DNA of 34,714 nt from JABEVB01 sp049965775. Lineage in GTDB: Bacteria > Planctomycetota > Phycisphaerae > WQYP01. The stretch spans positions 1 to 34,714 of the forward strand of contig JBMFVX010000016.1 of assembly GCA_049965775.1 (NCBI GenBank), in the 5' to 3' direction. Of the stretch, positions 7,429 through 15,906 are shown piece after piece. The stretch's first letter is position 1; each line of letters starts with the position of its first letter. Below the pieces are notes generated by a model. That model was not told the DNA's origin. It was given only the letters and a program-made list of their open reading frames with translations, and made no database searches. The position numbers were made by a program, and so were the translations under genes.

Positions 7429-9099
7429 ATGCGAATTGCAATGGCTCAACTAAATCCGGTCGTGGGTGACATTGCGGGTAATACCCAAAACATTCTCCAT
7501 GCCATTGCAACAGCCAAGGAACAGGGCGCCGGCCTGGTCATATTTTCGGAACTGGCGGTTATTGGGTATCCACCAAGAGACTTGCTGCTAAAGCCGATGG
7601 TACTTGAGCAGATGGCGGCGGCAATAGATCACATTTCCCGGCAATGTGCGGGCATCACGGCATTGGTGGGTTTTGTGGAGCAGAATACGGCGGCTGTGGG
7701 TAGGACGCTGCGCAACGCAGCGGCATTTTTACGGGATGGGGCCATCATTGCTAAAGGGTATAAAAGCCTCCTGCCAACCTACGATGTTTTTGATGAAACG
7801 CGCTACTTTGAGCCGGCACCGCAATTGCAGATTGTACCATTCGAAAATCATAAGATCGGTGTATCCATCTGCGAGGACTTGTGGAATGACGAGCAGGTTG
7901 TGGCGCGGCAACTGTATCCGGTTAATCCAGTGGCTCGAATGGCCGAGGCCGGCGCCGACATGCTGGTCAACTTGAGTGCATCGCCGTATGTCATGGGAAA
8001 AAATGCCTTCCGCCGCAAGCTCATCGCTCACCAGGCGCAGCGTTGGAAGCTGCCGGTGGTATATGTCAATCAGGTTGGCGCAAACGATGAGCTTATTTTT
8101 GACGGCAACTCAATGGCGGTGGATGCCAACGGCCGCATGTTGGCGCAAGCGAAGGATTTTCAGGAGGATATCGTAACCTTTGACCTTCCTGCTCGGGACA
8201 CGAACCAGGAGTTGCTCGAACCCCGCCAAGGCATAGAGTCGCTGCATGCGGCGCTGGTGATGGGGCTTCGAGACTATGCCGGCAAATGCGGGTTTGCCAA
8301 AGTTGTTCTCGGGCTTTCAGGCGGCATTGACTCCGCGGTGGTGGCGGCTATCGCTGTTGAAGCATTAGGTCCGATGAATGTGTTGGGCGTGGCGCTGCCT
8401 TCACGATACAACAGCGAACAAAGCCTCGTGGATGCACGTCAGCTCGCCGAAGCTCTGGCGATAAAGCTGGATATCATACCTATCGAGGAGGCGCATCACG
8501 CCATGGAGCATACGCTGGAGGGGCTTTTCAAGGGAACACAACCCGGGCTTGCGGAAGAGAACATTCAGGCGCGGCTACGCGGAAACATCCTCATGGCGTT
8601 GTCCAATAAATTTGGATACCTTCTGCTCACCACAGGTAATAAGAGTGAAATAGCCACGGGTTACTGTACGCTCTATGGGGATATGTGCGGCGGTCTTGCG
8701 GTGATTAGCGACGTGCCCAAAACGATGGTCTATCCGCTGGCGCATGAAATCAACCGACGATGGGTGAAAGCAGGGCGGCACGCCCCCATTCCAGAAAGCT
8801 CGCTGAAAAAGGCTCCCAGCGCGGAGCTTCGCCCCAATCAGACAGACCAAGACTCCCTGCCGCCGTATTCAGTTCTTGATGCGATCCTGGAGCGCTATGT
8901 GGAACTTGAACAGTCAGCCCAAAATATTATTGCCGCGGGTTTTGATGAACCAACGGTGCGGCGGGTCATTCAAATGGTAGACGCCAACGAGTATAAGCGC
9001 AAGCAGATGCCCCCGGGGTTAAAGGTTACGTCGCGTGCCTTTGGTTTTGGTCGCCGCATGCCGATCGCCCAGCGCTATCGCCCGCTGGTGATCGGCTAA
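7429..9099 (+). CDS. nadE: Glutamine-dependent NAD+ synthetase
   Basis: This protein catalyses the last step of NAD synthesis: deamido-NAD plus ATP and glutamine-derived ammonia gives NAD+. It is 556 residues, typical of the two-domain bacterial enzyme. The N-terminal nitrilase-type glutaminase (about 1-260) has the triad E41 (FSELAVIGYP), K112 (GYKSLLPTYDVF) and C148 (SICEDLW). The C-terminal synthetase domain carries the ATP-pyrophosphatase loop LSGGIDSAV near residue 297, followed by the TTGNKSE and YGDMCGG segments. The ATG at 7429 follows a weak GGGGTAAG site and the sequence starts as expected (MRIAMAQLNP). It is preceded by a repeat-containing leader. Confidence 0.97.
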   Translation: MRIAMAQLNPVVGDIAGNTQNILHAIATAKEQGAGLVIFSELAVIGYPPRDLLLKPMVLEQMAAAIDHISRQCAGITALVGFVEQNTAAVGRTLRNAAAFLRDGAIIAKGYKSLLPTYDVFDETRYFEPAPQLQIVPFENHKIGVSICEDLWNDEQVVARQLYPVNPVARMAEAGADMLVNLSASPYVMGKNAFRRKLIAHQAQRWKLPVVYVNQVGANDELIFDGNSMAVDANGRMLAQAKDFQEDIVTFDLPARDTNQELLEPRQGIESLHAALVMGLRDYAGKCGFAKVVLGLSGGIDSAVVAAIAVEALGPMNVLGVALPSRYNSEQSLVDARQLAEALAIKLDIIPIEEAHHAMEHTLEGLFKGTQPGLAEENIQARLRGNILMALSNKFGYLLLTTGNKSEIATGYCTLYGDMCGGLAVISDVPKTMVYPLAHEINRRWVKAGRHAPIPESSLKKAPSAELRPNQTDQDSLPPYSVLDAILERYVELEQSAQNIIAAGFDEPTVRRVIQMVDANEYKRKQMPPGLKVTSRAFGFGRRMPIAQRYRPLVIG

Positions 9100-9270
9100 G
9101 GCACCGGGCTGGTATAGAAGGGGCTACGGCCGACATAAGGCGTAGAATCAACGATTACAGGGTCGCATTAGTTTGGCTCAATGCGGATGAGAGAGTATTC
9201 TTGCATCACTACATTCGAGGCAGGGAGGCCCGCATAAGGTGCTTACCACGGGTGCTTTTTAGAGGAATTT

Positions 9271-10404
9271 ATGGCTGCAGCAACACGATCGGAATTATGC
9301 AAATCCACGGCGCAACGGATCGCCCAAGCCAAACCGGCGGCCGTTAACGCCGTCATCGGGTTTGACGGCTTTGTGGATGAAATCATCGAAGTGGTGGCCA
9401 AGAGGCACTCCGCCATGTCTTATGATCGCTTACGGACGATCGGGGAGTTTGGCTCCCGGATTAAAGCTGCGGCGGGACAAAGCTCGAATTATGAACTTGT
9501 TGTGGCGCAGCAGAAGCTGGGCGGCAATGGCCCCATTATGGCCAATGCGCTGGCGGCGATAGGCCTGAGTGTTACTTATATCGGCAACTTGGGATATCCG
9601 GAGGTGCATCCGGTGTTTCGCGAGCTGGCGGGGCGCTCGCGGGTCATAAGCATTGGCGAAGCGTGCCATACGGACGCCCTCGAATTTGACGACGGCAAGC
9701 TGATGCTCGGTAAGCTTACGCCGACCACTGAAATAAACTGGGATAATGTGGTGACGCGGGTCGGTCGTGATCGTCTGACCGATATAGTCTCAGCGGCCCA
9801 GCTTATTGGCACCGTCAATTGGACCATGCTGCCTTTCATGAATGAAATATGGTCACACATGCTCAACGAGATTATTCTGCAAACCCCCGCCAGGTCGCGC
9901 TTACTGTTTGTTGATTTGGCGGATCCCGAAAAGCGGACACGCGAGGACCTTAAGTCCGCTCTGGTGATGCTTGAGCAAATGCAGGAGCACCTGGGTGTGG
10001 TGCTGGGCCTGAATCTCAAGGAAGCAGTTCAGGTGGCGGGCGTGCTGGGACTGCCAGCTGGTGGTGAAAAGGACCATGACATTGAAAACCTTGCTGCGGG
10101 AATACAGAAGCATCTAAAATTACGAACGGTGGTGATCCATCCGCGGTTCGGAGCTGCCGCCGCATCAGCGGAGGGGTGTGCGTGGTTTGCCGGTCCTTTT
10201 GTGAAGCAACCCAGAATAAGCACGGGTGCAGGCGACCACTTCAATGCCGGCTTTATAGCCGGACAGGTGCTGGGGTTGACCCAGGCGGAATCGCTTTGCA
10301 TGGGAACGGCAACCAGTGGATTCTACGTCCGCACGGGCATTAGTCCCAGCGCGGCCCAACTACAGGAATTCATTACAGAGTTGCCGCCGCCGCAAGACGG
10401 CTAA
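9271..10404 (+). CDS. PfkB-family carbohydrate kinase
   Basis: This 377-residue kinase has the ribokinase fold and would phosphorylate a sugar or nucleoside in the cytoplasm; its substrate cannot be read from the sequence. The N-terminal strand has VIGFDGFVDEI. The substrate-binding motif is GGNGPIMANALA around residue 90, a variant of GGNxxNxA. The C-terminal PfkB signature is TGAGDHFNAGF with catalytic base D322. The ATG has a clear AGAGGA site 4-5 nt upstream. It is separated from nadE by 171 bp with no terminator that I can see, and converges with the NuoM-like gene 22 bp away. Confidence 0.88.
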   Translation: MAAATRSELCKSTAQRIAQAKPAAVNAVIGFDGFVDEIIEVVAKRHSAMSYDRLRTIGEFGSRIKAAAGQSSNYELVVAQQKLGGNGPIMANALAAIGLSVTYIGNLGYPEVHPVFRELAGRSRVISIGEACHTDALEFDDGKLMLGKLTPTTEINWDNVVTRVGRDRLTDIVSAAQLIGTVNWTMLPFMNEIWSHMLNEIILQTPARSRLLFVDLADPEKRTREDLKSALVMLEQMQEHLGVVLGLNLKEAVQVAGVLGLPAGGEKDHDIENLAAGIQKHLKLRTVVIHPRFGAAAASAEGCAWFAGPFVKQPRISTGAGDHFNAGFIAGQVLGLTQAESLCMGTATSGFYVRTGISPSAAQLQEFITELPPPQDG

Positions 10405-10426
10405 GCCGTTGTTGGTAAACGCACCT

Positions 10427-12028
10427 TCAGTTGGCGCCGGCTAAGGCCCGCAAAAGTTGCTCAATAGCCGGTCGCATGGGCGTCAACACCACGATGGTGG
10501 GCGCTATACCCAAGGCAATGATGCCTAGCACAGGCAAGAGCATCACGCATCGCTCTTGAAAGCTAAGCCTGACAAAATGATTGAATTCGGGCCGGGATGG
10601 CCCCATGAATATGCGCTCCATGGCCCAGAGTATGTAGCCTGCAGTCACCATCGCCATCGCCAAAGCAATTACGAGGACAAGCAGGCCTGTGTGCTGCCAG
10701 GAAGCAATGCCCGGCGAACCAGCCACTCCACCACTGATGGCTGTAAACCCGCCAAACAGAATAAGCACCTGGCCGAAAAACAAACTAAGGCCGGGCGCAC
10801 CCATCGCGGCAAAAAATCCGATGATTGAAAAGCGGAACAGGTCGGGCAGTTGTGTTGCTAAACCTCCAAGGCGCGACAAATCTGTATGGTGCGCCCTTTG
10901 CTCAATAGCATGGGCCACCCATAGGAGGAGAGGCGTTGCGATGGCCAAGCCAAAAAGCTGTAGAATCGCACCTTGGATACTCAGGGCGTTTAGCAAGGCA
11001 ATTCCCAGCAGTACATAACTGGCTTGCGATAGAAGCCAATAAGCTATAAGTCTCTTGATATCTGTCTGGGCTAACGCACAGAGTCCACCGTACACAATTC
11101 CGATGACGGCAATGTCACATATGAGCGGACGATAAATGAACGCTTGGTCTGCAAACAATGGATATACCACGCGCAGCAGACCGTATGCGCCCGCCACCAG
11201 CGAACCCGCCATGATCAACATTGCAATTGGAGCGGGCGACTCAACGCTGATTTCGGGAAGCCACAGGTGCAGCACGACACCGGGCAGTCGTATGGCAAAG
11301 CCTGCTAGAAGCAGCCAGAAAACAATCTCGGCGGTATGCGAGCCTGCCGCTGCCCGAAGGAGTTGAGGGTGCGTTGTGAGCGTGACGATGTCCACGGTCC
11401 CATGCGGCAGACCCGGCAGACCGCGCGTATCGTGAGAAATCACCAAGGCGCCACATAACAGCGCTAAAGTCCCTGCGAAGCCAAAGAGGTTGAATTTTAG
11501 ACCGGCCGTGTGCCGACGTGTCCCGCCGAGCAAACTTACCGCGGTATAGCCACTGAGCGTAAATATCTGCAGAAATGCGGCAAGCAACAACAAATCAAGC
11601 GAGACGATCGCACCAATAAGCGCACCGGCCGTGAGAATTAGGAGGATATAGTAGGTTTTGCTTTCTTGGATCAGACCGAAACTGGCAACGCCGGAGATGA
11701 AGGCTAAAAGTGCGACGAGCAATACCGCCGGCATGGATAAATTATCCACCCCGACGAAGTAATGCATGTTAAGCGTGGGAATCCATAGAAGTTTTTGTTG
11801 AAGTTGAAAAACGTCATGCGGTGCCGGTAAAGCCCATCGAAACAAACATGCGCCGGCTACGGCCACGGCCAGCATTCCAGCCAGAACCATTAATGCGCTC
11901 CACCGAATGAGCCGCATTTTGTCGCTCGGAACCAGAAGCAGCATGAGGCTACCAATAACCGGCAACAGGATAAGGCAAGTTAGAATGGAACTTGAACCGT
12001 AAAAGTGAACCAACGTTATCTGCCTCAA
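10427..12028 (-). CDS. NuoM-like (MrpD-superfamily) membrane subunit with lost proton-path residues
   Basis: This is a 533-residue polytopic membrane protein of about 14 spans, homologous to complex I subunit NuoM. Hallmarks are VGVDNLSMP, LHLWLPEISVESP, the conserved AQTDIKRLIAY loop and GAPGLSLFFGQVLILFGGF. Set against E. coli NuoM from memory, key residues are replaced: E144 by Q154, K234 by R247, K265 by V278, a TM histidine by L361 and E407 by Q420. Pumping by the canonical path is therefore doubtful. It lies downstream of the NuoL-like gene, 43 bp away, and no other nuo gene is in the window. The start is uncertain: TTG at 12028, or TTG at 12013 with GAGG about 9 nt upstream. Confidence 0.85.
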   Translation of the reverse strand: MRQITLVHFYGSSSILTCLILLPVIGSLMLLLVPSDKMRLIRWSALMVLAGMLAVAVAGACLFRWALPAPHDVFQLQQKLLWIPTLNMHYFVGVDNLSMPAVLLVALLAFISGVASFGLIQESKTYYILLILTAGALIGAIVSLDLLLLAAFLQIFTLSGYTAVSLLGGTRRHTAGLKFNLFGFAGTLALLCGALVISHDTRGLPGLPHGTVDIVTLTTHPQLLRAAAGSHTAEIVFWLLLAGFAIRLPGVVLHLWLPEISVESPAPIAMLIMAGSLVAGAYGLLRVVYPLFADQAFIYRPLICDIAVIGIVYGGLCALAQTDIKRLIAYWLLSQASYVLLGIALLNALSIQGAILQLFGLAIATPLLLWVAHAIEQRAHHTDLSRLGGLATQLPDLFRFSIIGFFAAMGAPGLSLFFGQVLILFGGFTAISGGVAGSPGIASWQHTGLLVLVIALAMAMVTAGYILWAMERIFMGPSRPEFNHFVRLSFQERCVMLLPVLGIIALGIAPTIVVLTPMRPAIEQLLRALAGAN

Positions 12029-12070
12029 AACCTGCGGGCCGCATGGCAGTCCACCTGCCGTCGGCTCCGC

Positions 12071-14203
12071 TTACCAGCCCGCCATGTGGGCGTAAAGCAT
12101 AACCGCCGCGAGGATAAACGCTGTCAGCATAATTACAAGGACGATGCGCTGCCAGTCTTTCCTGGTTGCTGGAACGCGCGGTGCCAAATTGCCGACGGCC
12201 ATGCACGTCGGATCGGTCATTGGCCCCGTAAGTCGTGCGTCCAAGGTGGATAGCATCAACCCAATGCTGCGAAATCCGAGAGCTATAATCATGAGTAACC
12301 AGTTCAAAAGGAGCCGGTCAATAAACGAGGTGATTCGTGCAGCGAGCGCCGCACCGCCGGCTATAATTGTTTCGGCAATCTCCCTAAAAAACATGCCTCG
12401 GTAAAGCCACATATACAGTAAATTGACCCCTGGAAAGCGGCGGATTTTGTCGGCCAACGCCAAGCCACCGGCATATATTGAAATGATCGCGATCGGCCCC
12501 AATACAAACACCCATTTCACGTTGGCGAGCACAGCCAATCCGATTGAATGTCCCCCGTGATGGGGTGGCGGGGCACGCATCTCCTCCGGCGCGGACCGAG
12601 CGAGAATGGTCTTAATTTCCACGACAGGATGGCTTATAAACACCGCCAAAGTTGCCACCACAAGTAAAGGCAGCGTCAGCTTTGCCGAATCACCGGCAAT
12701 GTCCCCGGTTCCGGGATTGCGACTTTGACCGCCAAAAATCAGCCACCACCATCGCCATAACACGACCGAGAGCAAAATCCAGGCGCACACCGGAAGCCAG
12801 AACAGCAACCAACCGTAGTGTCCCATGGCAGATGCGTAATCATACAAAGCCGTGAACCCGGGCGGAACCGTGAGTCCTCCGGCAATATAGATGGCGCCGG
12901 TTAAGACCATGACAATTATAAGCGAAAGCCCCGCGGTTATTGGGATTCGTCGGGCCAGGCCGCCAAGTCGCCGGAGGTCGCGTTCGCCGCGTGTGGAGTT
13001 AAGGGTAGAGCCGGCACAAAGAAACAACCCGGCAAAGGCGACAGTGTTGATGAGCGCATAAAGCAGGGCGGCGCTGTAGTCGCCGACTCCAAAGAGCAGA
13101 AAAGTAAACCCACTCATCGCCAGGGAAGTCCAGCAGAGCACCTTTTTCAGATCGCTTTGCGCCAAGGCTGACAGCAGCCCTGTCACGAGGCTCGCACAGC
13201 CGATGATGGCAAGCACCAGGCGTACATCGAGCGTGAGCAAGGGATACACCCGCGCCAATAGAAAAGCGCCCGCGCCGGACACCATTGCTCCCTGCAGAAT
13301 AGCATTAAAGGGGGCGGGCGCATCAACCGACTCAGCCGGCCAGAACTGAAACGGAAATTGCGCCGAGAGGCCGGCGGCAGCCGCCACAAACAATAATCCG
13401 CTGCAATTGAGCCAGTCAAACCCCCAGAAAAGGTGTGGGGCGTGATAGTGCAGCAAGCCGACGGGAGTTGACGTCTGAACCAACTGCATAAGCGATATTG
13501 CCAGTGAACGGTGTCCCTCGTGATTGAACATGTCCAGCATCGCCAAACCGCCGTGTACTGCCAGCATCGCACAACCAGCAACAGCCAACAGGCCCGCAAG
13601 AAGCAACATCAGCAAAAAGTGACTGGCTCCAAGGCGCCGGGCCGCGTCGCGAGGGGTCGCAATCTCGCAAACCAGGTAAATGCACAATGCTCCGAGGCCC
13701 CAGAAGATGATCATTTCCAGCAGATTACTGGAGATAACAGCGGACAGCAGACTGAATCCAAGCATGCTAAGCAGAGAATACAACAGGGGGCCGGTACGCG
13801 GCTGGGGCAAATAACCCATAGAAAAGACGTGGATTGCCACTCCGAGCAGCAAGATGAGCACGAAGAACATGACTGCTATTGAATCTGTGGCAATGCCGAA
13901 AGTGAGGCGCCAACTCCGTTGGTGGGGTTCCAAGCTGCGTGCAGCGGCCGAATGAGGCCCAGTCGCCGACGTGAGAGGGGATAGCCAAGGCACGCTTACT
14001 GTTTGTGCGCCGACCGGCGAGGTAACGGATGGGTTCAACTGGTAGGCCAGTGACAAAATGGACAGAGCTAGACCAATGAGAACAGCAAGCAGCGGCAGAT
14101 AGGGCGCAATGCGCCGGATGCGCTCGGGCGCGGCAAAGAGGATCAAGGACGTTACAAGCGGCAGAGCCGCCGCCAATGAAAGTAGTTTTGCAATGTGCGT
14201 CAT
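12071..14203 (-). CDS. NuoL-like membrane subunit lacking the canonical proton-path residues
   Basis: This is a 710-residue polytopic protein with the full NuoL layout, including a long C-terminal extension with a terminal membrane anchor. Homology is clear at AAAAGLSAQFPFQFWPAESV, LLSALAQSDLKKVLCW and LFLCAG. Compared with E. coli NuoL from memory, nearly every ionisable channel residue is changed: E144 to G169, K229 to L279, H254 to Q304, H334 to Y382, H338 to N386, K342 to F390, and the K399 region (FFSKDEI) is replaced by an uncharged segment. It probably acts as a structural or altered-specificity subunit. The ATG at 14203 is preferred to one at 14230 because GAGG lies just upstream. It is first in a two-gene operon and has an 18-bp palindrome in front of it. 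Confidence 0.85.
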   Translation of the reverse strand: MTHIAKLLSLAAALPLVTSLILFAAPERIRRIAPYLPLLAVLIGLALSILSLAYQLNPSVTSPVGAQTVSVPWLSPLTSATGPHSAAARSLEPHQRSWRLTFGIATDSIAVMFFVLILLLGVAIHVFSMGYLPQPRTGPLLYSLLSMLGFSLLSAVISSNLLEMIIFWGLGALCIYLVCEIATPRDAARRLGASHFLLMLLLAGLLAVAGCAMLAVHGGLAMLDMFNHEGHRSLAISLMQLVQTSTPVGLLHYHAPHLFWGFDWLNCSGLLFVAAAAGLSAQFPFQFWPAESVDAPAPFNAILQGAMVSGAGAFLLARVYPLLTLDVRLVLAIIGCASLVTGLLSALAQSDLKKVLCWTSLAMSGFTFLLFGVGDYSAALLYALINTVAFAGLFLCAGSTLNSTRGERDLRRLGGLARRIPITAGLSLIIVMVLTGAIYIAGGLTVPPGFTALYDYASAMGHYGWLLFWLPVCAWILLSVVLWRWWWLIFGGQSRNPGTGDIAGDSAKLTLPLLVVATLAVFISHPVVEIKTILARSAPEEMRAPPPHHGGHSIGLAVLANVKWVFVLGPIAIISIYAGGLALADKIRRFPGVNLLYMWLYRGMFFREIAETIIAGGAALAARITSFIDRLLLNWLLMIIALGFRSIGLMLSTLDARLTGPMTDPTCMAVGNLAPRVPATRKDWQRIVLVIMLTAFILAAVMLYAHMAGW

Positions 14204-14220
14204 GGGGCCTCGGTTGGAGC

Positions 14221-14238
14221 TTAAGGACACGTCCTTAA
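14221..14238. promoter_or_regulatory. 18-bp palindrome upstream of the NuoL-like gene
   Basis: Arms TTAAGGAC (14221-14228) and GTCCTTAA (14231-14238) are perfect complements around a 2-bp centre. The site begins 17 bp upstream of the ATG of the NuoL-like gene. The short spacer favours a dimeric regulator site over an RNA hairpin. Confidence 0.4.
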
Positions 14239-14361
14239 CTCGTTTCCGGCTTGCAACAGCCGAATTTGTGAGGATTTTAACCGCAAAACGAAGTGGTGGC
14301 CAGACTATTTGAGCCGGCAGATCGCTGCGCTAAATGATATAATGCATTGCGCAATTGATGA

Positions 14362-14390
14362 TTGACACTCTTGTGGAGTAAAAGTAGCAT
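14362..14390 (+). promoter_or_regulatory. Sigma70-type promoter of the arabinose operon
   Basis: A perfect -35 TTGACA (14362-14367) is followed after 17 bp by TAGCAT (14385-14390). The start of transcription would be near 14397, just before a GC-rich palindrome and about 25 nt before the first possible start codon of the isomerase gene. Confidence 0.55.
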
Positions 14391-14402
14391 CCTCTTGTGA
14401 AA

Positions 14403-14419
14403 CGTCCGGCCGCCGGACG
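14403..14419 (+). promoter_or_regulatory. Palindrome at the transcript start of the arabinose operon
   Basis: CGTCCGG (14403-14409) and CCGGACG (14413-14419) form a perfect 7-bp inverted repeat with a 3-nt centre. It lies a few bases after the predicted +1 and directly before the ATG at 14422. It could be a repressor operator or a 5'-terminal mRNA hairpin that limits translation from that ATG. Confidence 0.4.
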
Positions 14420-14421
14420 AG

Positions 14422-15849
14422 ATGCTTTTGTGGAACAAAATGTTAATGGCGACCTTAGGACTCATTGTTGGTAATCGTGGATTTTTTCCATCCCATTTGT
14501 GTGAATCGGGGCGCAAACAGATTCTGGAGGTACTCGCCCGCGAAAATATTTCAGTTGTGGCGTTGCCGGTTGAGGCGACCACCTATGGAGCGGTTGAGAG
14601 CCATGCGGACGCACGAAAGTGCGCAGACCTATTTAAAGCCAGTGCCGCAAAAATTGACGGCATACTGGTCACGCTGCCGAATTTCGGCGACGAGCGGGCC
14701 GTTGCCAATACCATTCGCTGGTCTGGCTTGAATGTGCCGGTGCTGATTCATGCCTACAGCGATGACGGCGCCAAAATGACCATCAAAGATCGCCGCGACA
14801 GTTTTTGCGGCAAGATGTCGGTATGCAACAACCTCCGGCAATACGGCATCAAGTACTCGCTCACGACAACACACACAATCAGCCCGGATACCCCGGAGTT
14901 TGCGGCTGATTTGCAACGCTTTGCAAGCACCTGCCGGGTAGTTAAAAAGTTGCGCAACTGCCGACTTGGCGCGATCGGCGCGCGTCCAGGAGCGTTTAAT
15001 ACCGTTCGCTACAGCGAAAAGCTGCTGGAGCACAGCGGCATAACCGTGGAGACGCTCGACCTGTCCGAAATTTTGGGGTGGACTGCCAAAATGTCGGACG
15101 CCGACGCGGCGGTCAAGCAGAAGCTTACCGCCATTCAACAATACACCAGCACAGGAGCGATTCCGCAGTTGCCTGTGATTAAGATGGCCAAGCTGGGCGT
15201 GGCGATTGACCGTTGGGTGGAAAAAAACGGTCTCGATGCCACCGCAATCCAATGCTGGACCTCGCTGGAAGAGTTCTACGGCGTGGTGCCTTGCACGCTC
15301 ATGAGCATGATGTCGAACAGCCTCATGCCAAGCGCCTGCGAGACAGATATTGCGGGCGTGGTTGGCATGTACGCTTTAGTGCTTGCCGCACAGAGTCCCG
15401 CAGCCCTGCTAGATTGGAACAACAACTACGGCAGTGATCGCGACAAGGGAGTCGTTTTTCACTGCTCCAATTTGCCTAAGGACTTCTTTGAACATCAAAA
15501 GATGGATTACCAGGAGATTATCGCCGGTACGGTGGGGCGGGACAATACTTATGGCACCATCGTGGGCCGGATCAGCCCGGGGCCTTTTACATATTGCCGC
15601 GTGTCTACGGACGATCTGCACGGTTGCATCAACGTCTATATTGGCGAGGGAACATTTACGGACGACAAACTGGAAACCTTTGGCGGCTATGGCGTGTTTC
15701 ATATCAAGAATTTGCAGAGTTTGCTGCAGTACATTTGCAAGCACGGCTTTGAGCACCATGTGGCCGCAGTAAAGGCCAGGGTGGCCGGATCACTCGAAGA
15801 TGCTCTAGGAAACTACCTTGGATGGAACACTTATCATCATGGCGTGTAA
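14422..15849 (+). CDS. L-fucose/L-arabinose isomerase superfamily protein, probable L-arabinose isomerase
   Basis: This is an aldose-ketose isomerase of the FucI/AraA superfamily, 475 residues, cytosolic and metal-dependent. The catalytic acids appear to be E307 and D309 in SACETDIAG, preceded by CWTSLEEFYG. The N-terminus (LGLIVGNRGFFP) is unlike E. coli AraA, so this is not the classical araA. Because the two following genes are unmistakable araB and araD, I infer that it converts L-arabinose to L-ribulose. Alternative substrates (L-fucose, D-arabinose) cannot be excluded. Start choice: the ATG at 14422 sits against a hairpin, and ATGs at 14440 or 14446 (with GGA upstream) may be the real starts. 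The gap to araB is 57 bp. Confidence 0.88.
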   Translation: MLLWNKMLMATLGLIVGNRGFFPSHLCESGRKQILEVLARENISVVALPVEATTYGAVESHADARKCADLFKASAAKIDGILVTLPNFGDERAVANTIRWSGLNVPVLIHAYSDDGAKMTIKDRRDSFCGKMSVCNNLRQYGIKYSLTTTHTISPDTPEFAADLQRFASTCRVVKKLRNCRLGAIGARPGAFNTVRYSEKLLEHSGITVETLDLSEILGWTAKMSDADAAVKQKLTAIQQYTSTGAIPQLPVIKMAKLGVAIDRWVEKNGLDATAIQCWTSLEEFYGVVPCTLMSMMSNSLMPSACETDIAGVVGMYALVLAAQSPAALLDWNNNYGSDRDKGVVFHCSNLPKDFFEHQKMDYQEIIAGTVGRDNTYGTIVGRISPGPFTYCRVSTDDLHGCINVYIGEGTFTDDKLETFGGYGVFHIKNLQSLLQYICKHGFEHHVAAVKARVAGSLEDALGNYLGWNTYHHGV

Positions 15850-15906
15850 CGCGTAGATAGATAAATCACCCGATAGGACAAACAAGGCGTAAAGGACGGT
15901 GCGGTA

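Noticed and set aside
10427..14203. Reading the NuoL/NuoM-like pair as a DabA-DabB bicarbonate transporter or an Mrp antiporter.
   Set aside because: No DabA (DUF2309) partner and no other mrp genes are adjacent. The long C-terminal extension of the first protein is NuoL-like.
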